Positions 23,047 to 33,359 of a stretch of DNA of 64,000 nucleotides are shown piece after piece. Made by a program: the position numbers and the translations under genes. The notes under the pieces are model-generated. The model did no database searches and had not been told where the DNA came from. It saw nothing but the letters and a program-made list of their open reading frames with translations. The number at the start of each line of letters is the position of its first letter. Position 1 is the stretch's first letter. Source of the DNA: Glutinoglossum americanum (taxonomy: Eukaryota > Ascomycota > Geoglossomycetes > Geoglossales > Geoglossaceae); NCBI GenBank assembly GCA_020080175.1, contig JAGHQL010000024.1, forward strand, positions 1-64,000, read 5' to 3'.

Positions 23047-23910
23047 AAAGGGCACGTCGAGGTTGTTAAGCTGCTGGCCAAAAGGGAAGATGTCGATGTG
23101 AACTCCAAGAGTAAGTCTGGTCAGATACCGCTAATGTTGGCCGCTAGGGGATGGCACGTCGAGGTCGTCAAACTGCTGGTCAAGATAGAAGGCGTCGATA
23201 TGAGCTCCAAGGATAGATGGGGTCAGACGCCGCTATCATTGGCCGCTGAGAGAGGGCATACCGAGATCGCCAATCTACTGATCGAGATGAAAGATGTCGA
23301 TGTGAACTCCAAGGTTAAGTCTGACCAGACACCACTATCGTTGGCCGCTGAGAGAGGGCACGTTGAGGTTGCCAAGTTGCTAGTCAAGAGAGAAGATGCC
23401 GACGTGAACTCTAAGGATGTGTGGGGTCAGACGCCGCTGTCGTTGGCCGTTAAGGGAGGGTGCGCCAAGATCGTCAAGCTGCTGGTCAAGATAGAAGGCG
23501 CTAATATGAACTCCAAGGGTAGGTGGGGTCAGACACCGCTATCGTTGGCCGCTGAGAGAGGGCACGTTGAGATCGCCAAGCTACTGGTCGAGAGGGAAGG
23601 TGTCGACGCGAACTCCAAGGGTATTCGCGGCTGGACGCCGCTATCGTTGGTCGCTGGAGGAGGGCACGTCGAGATCGTCGAGTTACTCATCAGGAGGGAA
23701 GGTGTCGACGTGGACTCCAAGGATAGGTACGGCCAGACGCCGCTATCGTTGGCCGCTGAGAGAGGACACATTGAGATCGCCAAACTGCTGGTCGAGAGTG
23801 AAGGCATCGACGTGAACTCCGAGGATAAACGGGGTTGGACACCGCTGTTATATGCCATTGTGGGAGGGCACATCCAGATAATCGAACTGCTAAAGAAAGC
23901 TGATGAATGA
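23047..23910 (+). pseudogene. Ankyrin-repeat array, C-terminal part of the NACHT relic
   Basis: About eight ankyrin repeats of 34 residues are seen from 23,098, with a partial one before them (GHVEVVKLLAKRED). The core GQTPLSLAAERGHVEIAKLL recurs with few changes, and the repeats are unusually alike at DNA level. The last unit (GWTPLLYAIVGGHIQIIELL) is a degenerate cap, and the stop follows KKADE. The array is open within itself but out of frame with the post-NACHT region, with the switch near 23,045. That fits loss or gain of units by recombination that did not keep the frame. Ankyrin arrays in fungal NLRs act as ligand-sensing platforms. Confidence 0.85.
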
Positions 23911-24258
23911 TTCCGATAACACTATCAACCCACTACCACGGTCCTTAACACCTTTATATATTGTCTTTTAACCTTCTACCAGCCTCTCAAGGCCTACCAA
24001 AAACAGTATATGTCGTTCATCATGATTTATAATGCGTCGATCAATACCTCCTTTAAAAGCGGTTGTAACTAGTAAACACAGCATGCACCAGTCATTAACG
24101 TTTCACTCAATTAGGGGGTACCATCACGAACGAGAATATGAATGAATTACAGCACATCCTACCGGGTCCAGCCTTGATGGAAACCTGCCATCTAGTGTAA
24201 CTGAAATCTATTAATGGCGCTAGCTCCAATACTGGCTCTTGACCTCCAGTATCAGTGC
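23911..24258. other. Short stretch without gene
   Basis: This is the flank between the ankyrin array and the TPR fragment. No feature is recognised. Confidence 0.4.
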
Positions 24259-24605
24259 TGAATGGGAGGGAGAAGGTGCCGGGGAAGGAGCACCCTAATA
24301 CACTCACGAGCATCAGTAACTTAGCGTTAGTGCTGCGGTACCAGGGCAAGTATGAGGCGGCCGAAGAGATAAACCGACGAGCGCTGAACGGATACGAGAA
24401 GACACTGGGGAAGGGGCACCCTAATATGCTCGGGGCCGTTTATTGTCTCGCCTCCTTGCTCCACAGTGAAAAGAGGTATGACGATGTATCCATGCTTTAC
24501 CAGAGAGACTGTGCAGGTTACAAAAAGGCGCTTGGGTTGGGCCATCCCTCCACTGTAGCATGTCACGAGAACTACTCGCCCGTGCTAGAGGAGGTAGGGA
24601 GGTAG
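24259..24605 (+). pseudogene. TPR (kinesin-light-chain type) repeat fragment
   Basis: Three repeats of about 42 residues carry the fungal NLR-type TPR signature: GKEHPNTLTSISNLALVL, GKGHPNMLGAVYCLASLL and GLGHPSTVACHENYSPVL, each preceded by a YEKTLG-like helix. The N-terminal part (about 24150-24255) is interrupted, and no NB-ARC or effector domain is attached. In fungi such repeats close patatin/NB-ARC/TPR or HET/NB-ARC/TPR proteins. It may belong to the same destroyed locus as the patatin piece at 19.2 kb. Confidence 0.75.
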
Positions 24606-25641
24606 AACCAAGTTATCCCTATCACACCACCCCCTGCAAGCACGCCTGCGTCTCTTATATATCACTTCCCCTCGTTCTTCTAGTTCGAGAAGCTTCAGGG
24701 GGGTGGCGAAAGGACTCATTCGAGGCCATGATAGGCAAAATAGAAGACCAGCACTAACTCACTGGAAGTTAATTTTCGACGAGCAGGAGCTTTCTGTTCC
24801 AAAAGGGGGAATCTGAGTAGAGAAACGGGGATTCATTTTCATCGTCTTCCTCGATACATCTTATCCTTTCGACCTAGCCAGGGGCAATACAATTCAAGAC
24901 CACCCCGTTGGAGCAGAATACTGCCATCAGTTGTCATATAATTTTTTCGGAACACAATGTCCTCTTGTCTAGTAGATGAGATGGATCCAGACGAAGGCTA
25001 GTGCAAGAGCCGCTTGAATGCCAGGTGTGAAGAATATAAGATAGCGTTAGAGTTAGTGAAGGAAAAGAGCCACCTGTGTATCCAGAGCATGTAGCCTGTG
25101 TTATACCAGCACCCCAGACAGGGCAAGGTCTGTGACCCTAGGTCGTAATTAGGATACATCTTTTCGGATGGGTCATTCAGACTAGCAAAGAGAGAGAGCT
25201 CCAGTGACTACGAAAGAGTTCCAGGTCTATTCCACGTATGAACTTCCACACGTTCAACATGGCTCACCCTCGATGCTAAAAGGCAATATCGAAAATGGAG
25301 ACCTAGAAGCGATGGATATTTATCTCTACGATACTGCTTCCTCCATTGACATATGATGACATCCCACACTCAATTTTTCAGGGGGCAATTACCCAAACGC
25401 CTCTAACCTTTTATTTCATTTATTGAGACAACACAGAAAAGGCTTACCAGAATACTGTAAAAGCAATCATGCAAAACACTACAATGTTGTCGGCTGCGCT
25501 TGCCGGGAGCGGCATCCTTAGCCGAGGACCACCGATGCGTCATAGAGAATATGTGTTTGAGAGAGGCTCCCATGGTCATAGGCATGCTCCCAGGGGCCGT
25601 CGTTGCATCGTTGTATCACGACTTGGGAAGGGCTCAAGAGC
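24606..25641. other. Intergenic debris
   Basis: Short ORFs only. A frame at 25500-25641 (ending GRAQELLW) runs into the repeat at 25642 and may be the tail of a disrupted gene; the family is not recognised. Confidence 0.35.
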
Positions 25642-25970
25642 TGTTGTGGGTATGCTGCGCGGCCGCTGGAACGGCATTAATGTGGCGTTGTCGCAGGAAG
25701 GCGGGCCACGGCACCCGGAACACGGAATAGGAGCAACGTGTTTTAGGTTGCCCCTATTTGCGCCCGAGGGGCGCGACCCCGAAGACACACATAAGGTGCC
25801 TGGATGCACCATGTAGAATAGCCAGTCGTTACAGCAGTCATTACATAGTCAATAGAATTGATTCTACGTACACCTGTGCCCACGTATTCGTGCCCTCGCA
25901 ACGACGTCTGGTGACGTCATGCATCTCGAACTCCTCCACCATACCGCAAGAATTGCCATAGCCTACAATA
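25642..25970 (+). repeat. 329-bp dispersed repeat, family B copy 3
   Basis: It starts TGTTGTGGGTATGCTG and ends CCTACAATA, flanked by AGAGC at 25637-25641 and 25971-25975. The 3' two-thirds match copies 1 and 2 closely. The 5' third has diverged and carries a stem GGAATAGGAGCA with TTGCCCCTATTT. The intact duplication argues for a complete unit. Confidence 0.75.
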
Positions 25971-25975
25971 AGAGC

Positions 25976-27493
25976 CACGCTGTGGGAGGGCTCCCTTAAC
26001 CATATTCACGCCACCAGAAAACAAAAAAGATAAGAAATACCCTGAAAGACAATCGGGCGAAAATCGAAATCGTGCTTTTAAGTTTTTGTTTCACCGGTAG
26101 GTAAGTACATAGAGTTCGCGGTAACGCCAGTTCCAACACTATCTCTTAACCTCCGGTGCTAGCCCTTCCTTCCTTCCAAATAAAAAGGCTCCAAAACCTA
26201 TAGTTAGCCCCAGTATCGGCCCTTAAGAATAAACCCAGCATCCCGTTTTAGCGCCCAGAACTACTACTTCACTTAAAAGTCGACCCCTTAGAGCATATTA
26301 TTAAGATATCACCCCTCTAGGTGTTACTCCACTAACAAAGATCGAAGAGAATAACCCTTGGAATCTTAATCGAGCCAACATGAGTTCGTATCACCACCCA
26401 CAGGTTCGAACGGCCCTTACCCAAAAAGCGCCACCAGGGAGAGAGCCTTTCATTTTTAAAGTAACCAGGCAAAGCGCTCAATCGGAGCCTGCACGGAACT
26501 GTGGCGAGGGAGCGGGTATTTTACCTAAAGCTGTATCAGCAGCCGAGCCGAAGAAACTCTTCCACAGAAACAAACACGAGAGGGCGCGGGTGTAAGGCTT
26601 AGCTTCACTGCGGGGATCGAGGACGAAAAATGCGGACTTGAGTAACGAGCTAAATCGATGGAGACGGTCAGTTGGTGAACCGAAAGAAAGAACAAGTGAG
26701 CCAGTTAAAGGCAGACAACCAACACCTTCGGCGGGAAGTACCAAAACCGGCACTGACAGCCAACTCTTCAAGAAGTGTCGCTGCGAACCTTCCTAGGGGC
26801 CCTAGAAAAACCGGAACCCGAGCCACACCTATCTCCAGCAGATAGGACCTAGGGTCACCCCGCAGAGCACTTAGTACGAAGACCAAGAGAAAAAAAAAAA
26901 GACGGAAAGCAGTAGGAACTCATGATCGGAAACGTCTGCCTTATTAATGCAAAGGCGTAGGGGGTATATGTGGATGGACAAGAATAGGAATAGGTTTTTG
27001 ACTGCAGGAATATCTTAAGCTTGCGTGGGCTTAAGCGGCCGGGTTTTCTGTCATTTGAACGTTCTTATCAAGTTCGGCCTGATTGTAGTCGGTCGTATTG
27101 GTTGGGGGGTGTCTCTATCTTGGGAGGCATGTTAGAAGCTGGGTCAGATAAGTCCTTGTTATCATCATCGTTAGCTCCCCTTATGGAGGAACGAAGGTGT
27201 TGTCATGTATTAAGATAGTAAGTCACAGAGGATTTCCTTCCGAAAGATCCACTATCGTAAAGTCCGTAAGTATCCAGGATTGACATCTCTGTCCACTCCG
27301 TTTCTTCCAGCAAGCCCAATGGGTCCGGGGAATGATCTTCATCATACCGCCTTTACGGAGGTTGTAATTTCTAACCTATAGCTGTATCGTACAAACTAGT
27401 CTATCTCAAGAATAGAGCGGAAGGAAAGGAGGAGGTAGCAAAGAAAGTTGGCGTATGGTATGGTCGCGTCGCGTCGACTCACGAAACGCGTGA
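25976..27493. other. Gene-poor stretch, possible coiled-coil remnant
   Basis: No intact gene is seen. Around 26640-26800 a plus-strand frame reads EQVSQLKADNQHLRREV, which looks like a coiled coil, followed by a basic linker. It has stops on both sides and no family name can be given. The remainder shows nothing. Confidence 0.3.
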
Positions 27494-28420
27494 TCACGTG
27501 AGTGTGGGGCAACAGTGTCGAAAGCCGGCGTCACGCCAGCATTGCTCAAAGCCAGTGCCTTGGAAGAACCCCATCGCACGATGATGTAGGTACGCATTGC
27601 CGAAGAGTTCGTCAGTGCCAGAATCACGGGCTCCAGCCATGAGGGTCCGCAGAAAGGCCGTGAAGCGCGCTTTCGGATTCTTATATGCGTCATGACAAGC
27701 AAGGTTTATACACGAAAAACTCCAGAAAGCCTCAGAGAAAGGAACGCTAGGACATAGATGGTCTGGATATCTGATAGGTAGATCAGGGTGTGTGGTATAG
27801 ACACGATCGATTCCCACACCCTGGACAGAGAGGATATTGGTTGCGCTCGATAGCATCACTAAAATGTTCCCGTTGCAGAGCATCTTCGTAGAAAACCCAT
27901 GCTTCTGGGGACACTGCAGCTTCCTAGATACCCCATCTCCTGCGAAACTAGGGTTTTACTAAGCGATTCACAGACTCCTGACCATCCACTAGAGTCCCAC
28001 CATTTTGCACGGGTCCCCCTTGGGTATTCTTGAAGAAAAGCGAACCCCCTGCGGGGGATTCGAGCTATTGCATTGGGAATGCGCGGAGATAATCGCCGCG
28101 GTATTTTTTGGCCATGACCTAGCTGATTGTGTGGGACGCATGATCGCATGGGCAGATTGTATGATTTCGGTCGCACCCCCGTTGATCAATATAGAAACGA
28201 TTCTGTTTAAGTCGCCCCAATGATATGATAAAACCACGTACGAAGGCTTGTCGGAAATCTGCGTAGCCGGCATGATATTTACGACTTATCACCAGAGAGC
28301 GGCGTTGAAGTAGAGAGAGGTTCATTTATCTGGGGGTCGATCTCGAGAATGCGAATTTCATCTGCCGCCAGTGTCTCCCAGCCGTAAAACCGTGCTGATG
28401 TCCTCTTCAACCTGACTATT
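27494..28420 (-). pseudogene. HET-domain (heterokaryon incompatibility) protein relic
   Basis: Pieces on the minus strand match the HET domain in order. WETLAADEIRILEID is near 28385, SYVVLSYHWGDLN with a following SILING near 28230, and the block RRRWGI...EAAVSPEAWVFYEDALQRENIL near 27930-27850, which corresponds to the R-W-x-x-QE region. A C-terminal part runs to about 27494. The pieces lie in different frames with stops between. HET proteins trigger cell death on non-self recognition, often downstream of NLRs. It is non-functional as it stands. Confidence 0.7.
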
Positions 28421-29110
28421 CAAGACGTTCTTAGCTGCCATGAGCCCCTCGAAATTCACCGGTGGAGATAGCGCAACGGTTCAGGTGAGGGGCCAGGCGG
28501 CATTTGATATGACTTGTGTAAGTCGAAGGGGCACTCAGCCTCTCTAGTATCCATGCGCGCCTTTGGGAGTGATGGCCGGTGGGCGAGACTATCCGACGAT
28601 TCGAACGAGACGATTTGCATCTGGAGGATTAGGTAAGAGTAAGCGCACATATCGTTCAGAAGGAATGTAACTCGCGTTCAAGCGTGCTGGAATTTGGATG
28701 GAGGTGATCGACTGATCCATTGTTGCTAGGGATGGGAGAGCTGAGCGTATCTTCGCCCTTGTCTGCGAGGTTAGGCGGCTGAGAGAGCACTGCATGAAGG
28801 GCTCCGAGTGGATTCCGCATAGATGTAGAGGTGGGTCGTTCTGGAATCGAGCTGGAATCGGGCCGTCGGTGGTGGTCTTCGTACATCTTTGCCCGCCTAA
28901 AGGCTCAACTTGGCCAAGGGCTACGGTTTGACGTGTTTGCACTCCAATGTGAAAAATAAGTGGGGAGACACCACGTCAAGTCCTCAATGTTCATAAAAGT
29001 CTTAAGGCTCATATCTCGAGCGTAGTTGAGGAATTTTAGTTGGCCACAGCACGCAACTATTGACTCGCATGCACGTGAGCATGCATTATCCTACGACCTC
29101 GGACCAACCT
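28421..29110. other. Debris between HET relic and DUF3435 fragment
   Basis: Minus-strand frames such as ASYIPSERYVRLLLPNPP at 28640-28690 could be further N-terminal HET-protein sequence, but nothing is firm. The segment 29000-29110 shows no feature. Confidence 0.3.
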
Positions 29111-29345
29111 AGGGCCTCCGGCATCCTCATTATCAGGATTGGGGGGAAAAAGCACTAATCCTTACACAAGTCTAGCAGGATACACTGATGATAAAAGGGA
29201 CCTGTACTTTATCGCGTGGGTGTAGAGACATGCATCATTCTTAGTCCGAAAAGGTGGTTCGGCAACGATAGTTTTATTTACAAAGGACCTTGGAACTGGG
29301 ACATTGGTTGTGACTGGTGACCCCTCCTTCTTACTTTCCTTCCTC
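29111..29345 (-). pseudogene. Second DUF3435 recombinase fragment
   Basis: This segment aligns at DNA level with 8595-8835 inside the larger DUF3435 relic. Shared blocks include ATTATCAGGA, AAAAAGC, CTAATCCTTAC and CTTAGT near the left half. The translation gives FRTKNDACLYTHAIKYRS and CILLDLC..CFFPPNPDN in place of WTKNDISFIH and FCWTGVRIRAFFPSPDN. This copy is richer in G/C, so the 8.6-kb copy has suffered more C-to-T change. Only about 80 codons of the domain remain. It lies about 215 bp from the 3' end of FCP1, the first core gene. Confidence 0.65.
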
Positions 29346-29559
29346 CAAAATGTCATGCACACATAAAGCGGGTCTAGAGAAAGACGTCTTTTATAAGACT
29401 CAAGTACCTAATTTTTGCGCCGTGAGTATCGCTTGTAGTGACATCTCCGCCGCCAGGAACACCAATCGCGCCAAAAGAGCTGGACAAAAGATATTGCACC
29501 AAAGACTGAGGTAATTTCTGACCATCGCGTCAGACGAGTTTGGGCGGGATTCGGGGGTG

Positions 29560-32359
29560 CTAACCCCCTCCATCTCCCTCCCACATGTCCGCTTCCATCT
29601 CAGCTTCAAGCTCTTTTTGCAGTTCGTCATTGGAACCGCTGTCCTCTTCCACCTCTATCATATCCACCTCGTCGCCATCCTCTCCGCCAGTAGCTTCGGG
29701 GCTAGGTAGGCTGGGGCCTTTGGGATCTTGATCTGTGACCGTGGCAACCTCCTTCAAGCTGGTGGTCCGGTTTCTCGCCATCTGTTGTCTCTTCGCTAGT
29801 CTGGAACCTTTCATATCGTCAGCCGGCCCCGCTGAACCATCTCCATTCTCAATATCGTTGTCTCCATCCGCAGACGGCGATGCCGAACGCTTTCTCTTCT
29901 TGCGACCTTCCAGACTACTATCACTAACTCCAGAAGCGATGCTTTCTACATCACTATCATCAGCCTCAGAGCCCAGCCAGTCATCTAATTCCTTGTTAGT
30001 CTCACCCCAGTCAAGGTCCAGTGTGTCAATGCCATCACTAGAGCCAGAAGGTGCTAGCACATCGAGGCCGTCTGCTGTGTCAGCGTCGGTTATGCCATTC
30101 TCACCGTCATCCGAGACGCCCTCATCATCGGATGAGAGAATTGCACCATCGTCGAGTTGAGGGTCATAGACCGTCGAAGCGGGTTCTCCTCGGTCGTCAG
30201 GGTGGACGGGAATGAGATACGGCTCTTCATCCAATCGCTGCCATTGCGACATCGAGTCAAAAAGCCACTGTGTGGTGACGATTTTAATATGAGAATATCG
30301 GGCTGCCTGCCGAACTTTGGCGGTTCGGTTCCTCGCTGCAACCAGGTGAGTAGTATTTCTATTGACGTTTTCGAATATGCGGGCGCCAAATCCTCGGGAC
30401 CAATTTGCAATGTCAGCGCTGCGGCATACATTAGTAAACCCTGGCGTGCGGTTGGCTTGGAGCTGCGCGGAATAATGGCATACCTCTGAATATCAGCACC
30501 CAGCGGAATCACCCCCGAAAACACCAAGACCACTCCCTCAAGCACCCTCAACTTCATCTGTGGCATAATAGTTTTAATGTCAGGAACCGGTCGTAAATCC
30601 ACGCTCACATCGGAGTTATTCCTCAGGGGTAGCTTTTTGGCGTTCCTCCCACCTCGCAGTTCTGCTACACGACCGCCCTGGGAACCCGCTAAAGCTCCGT
30701 CATACTCCTGGAAGAATGTCCGATGAACTTCTGTTAAACTTTGCTCTAAATACAACAGCTCGGCATCGTTGTCTTGGAGAAGGTGATGGCGGTGTTTGCC
30801 GGAATCACTAGGTGTTTCCTCGCCCTTCCGGTTCTCGTCATTCTGGTCAGCTGCATTATCTTCAGCGTCTAAGAGTTTTTGCTTCTGCAGGAGTGGGCGG
30901 TCGTGAAGCTGTGCTGCTAATGCTTCGTCTTGTTTAGATGTTTGTGCCTGAAGCACATTTGGGTCATCTCCTCCACCCATGGAAACAAGTTGTTCTAGAG
31001 CAGAATTGTCGGCTGTGCTTGCATGATTTAACTCTCCACGCATAGCCTGGGCCTCTGCATCGTCGTCGCCGCTGTCGCCATCAGTAGGATTTGGTTGGGC
31101 GTCCTCTCCGTTTTCAGCCGCGTCGCTATTGCTGTCGGCGCCTGGGATGGCTTTTGTCGTTAAACTCTGCTTAAATTCTTGCTTTTTCGGTAAGAAACTT
31201 GAGTTGATATCCCCAATCCCCACAAAGAAGTCATAAGGCGTGACCTTAATAAGATTGTCACTCCATTTCCAGACATCTCCTCTGTCATCGATGATAACCA
31301 CCATGTTCGTATCCACCGGGAACAACCGTTGCAGATTCTTTGCCGTCAAGCTCCCGCTTTCGTCCCGACTCAGTATCCTATCCCCAAAGATCTTCTGCTC
31401 TGGATCGACAATCTTTGCAATGGCTTTTGCGTACGCTCTTGTGCCCATGGTATAGATGTGTAGTTCGTATAGCTTCGAGATGTTTTGTAAGAAATCTTTT
31501 AGGCCTGGCCGAAGCTTGATGTAGTACCAGCAGCCACGAGCTGCGGTTCCCTCATCCATGAGCTTGAAAGCCTGTACATCCTTAACTGCCTCGTAATTCG
31601 GATTGTTAACGTCCTTTTGCCATTCTTCTACTGTAGGGTCAACCGTCGCATGGATGATTGTTTGGTCCAAGTCGACGACTAGCGACAGTTTTCTCGATTG
31701 AAGTAGTCGCCGTTTGGCCTCTTCCTCTATACGAGTGGCTTCCTGCAAGATCGTCAGCGTTATTCAAGGCCAATTGTTTGTTGTTTGTATAGAACCGCGA
31801 CACGTACATCCGCGCTAACAGTCAAGTCCATATTATCGTGAATCATGTTTATCGTCGCCCGTTTCGCGTCGGCAAAGTCAGTGTTGTATGTCACCCTGCA
31901 GGATCAATCAGTCACGAATTGTGATAGTGCAAAAGGCGTAACAAAAACCTAAACGTACTGGGTCATATCCTTCCCGCAGAGTGAGCAGAGACCACCAAAC
32001 TGTACCGAGTGAGAACATGGTTCTTCGATTTCGGCGATATCAATGCTATATTGATAGTCAGTGTCGTTCAATCTCCAACGTAGAGGCCTCTCAGCCTAGA
32101 CTTTCTCCAACCTTGACTGAATCACCATGCCCTTCCTGACCTTCCAAGCCGTCAAAGCGCCCTCCACCGGTGATTCGAATACCGCCAAAAACCTTTTCTC
32201 GACCTGATTCTCTTCTCCAAAACGATTACCTTCTGTCACCGTCGTCTGATAGAAGTACGAGAACAGCGGTGCGAACCTCTCGATACTGTCGTTTGGTTGC
32301 TTTAACAGCTCGGTGACCGTGATAGGGTAATGGAGAGATTTAGGTAGCAGTAACCGCAT
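29560..32359 (-). CDS. FCP1: RNA polymerase II CTD phosphatase Fcp1
   Basis: The proposed CDS is complement(29560..30418, 30484..31742, 31808..31895, 31959..32045, 32112..32359). Introns are 63-66 bp and the product has 846 residues. The start MRLLLPKSLHYPITVTELL matches family starts better than the in-frame ATG 21 bases upstream. A biotinyl-like lobe and a Cys pair motif (GGLCTLCGKDMT) are in exons 1-2. The FCP1/HAD domain carries VVDLDQTIIHATVD (the DxDxT nucleophile) near residue 163. A BRCT domain follows at about 545-650 (VLVFSGVIPLGADIQ, THLVAARNRTAKVRQAARY). The tail is acidic, rich in SDDEG-type runs that bind TFIIF in known homologs. The enzyme dephosphorylates Ser2/Ser5 of the Pol II CTD in the nucleus. 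The first donor (GTTGGA) is non-canonical but phase-consistent. Confidence 0.95.
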
Positions 32360-33359
32360 TCCTCCTTCACCTCCCCGCAAGCCCCAGAAAAGGCCTTGAT
32401 GGGGACTGCTGGTTGATGTGTGCTTCCGCCTCTCTTCTCAGGTTGTCCACTGCTTCTTTTTCTTTTTCTTTTTCTTTTTCTTCTTCTTGTTCTTCTCCTT
32501 CTTCTTCGTCGCGTTCGTCCTTCTCCTCGCGTTGTTGCCGCTGCTGTCTGCGTCGAAGGGTCCTGGACGGCTCTCACGATGCGCGCTCGATTTTATTTGT
32601 CGAACAATTGAAATAAGCGTGTCGGAAGGAAGTCTGTGCAAGAAGAGAGCGTCGAGCTTGCATTGGATTTAAAAACTACCAGAGGCTGCTGCATGCGACA
32701 TTCACTCTGTGAATTTGGGAACCAGTGAATGCGATGCCGAGCAGCTTCGGGCAACTAATGCTGTTACCGTTGTTATTAAAGCTTCCTCCACAACCCAGTG
32801 CTCACATGACATGGAGGTTGGGGTGGTCTTGGCATTATTAGCAGAGCTTCCTCTCTTCTCGAGGGCGGTCTGGCCTATTTATTTCCACACTCGCTTGACC
32901 TTGGCTGATCAGAAGTGCCCGTGCATCACCAAGCGCCACAGCACCCTAGCACGAAGTTTGACTCCGCATCGCTGCCCTCCTTTGTCTCTTCTCACCAGCG
33001 TAAGCAGGTATGCGTCATCCTTCCCTTTCAACTTTCTCTTTCCTTTCTATCCATTTTATCTACCAGTCTTTTGCGCGCGCGCTCGTGAACTGCCTAGACT
33101 CTAGATTGACAGGGTTCGTCGTCGTTTGCGGAACCTGCCTTGACTCACGTGAGATGAAATGCCTTGGGTAACTGGCTATCCTAAGCGAGGATTACTCATC
33201 AAATCTCGGTCCGTCTGCAGCTTCTCGAGCCAGCAAATTCTAAAGATTCTAAAGTAGAAAGATCCTCTCTAATATGTAACTATCACAAGAGAAATCGCCA
33301 TTCCATCTCTCCTAACCAGCGAACAAACACCGAACATGCCCAAATAAAAGGGACTCTAC
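32360..33359. other. FCP1 5' region and ATG26 3' region
   Basis: No gene is seen. Bases 32448-32530 form a nearly pure pyrimidine tract with repeated CTTTTT, read as a purine tract in the FCP1 sense, close to its start. Such tracts are common in fungal 5' UTRs and promoters. No specific element is supported. Confidence 0.5.

Noticed and set aside
26380-26900. Frames suggesting a small gene or coiled-coil protein
   Set aside because: Stops on both sides and no family. Kept only as a remark on a possible remnant.
32409-32641. Overlapping frames rich in Phe/Ser or Lys
   Set aside because: They are translations of the pyrimidine tract near the FCP1 start.
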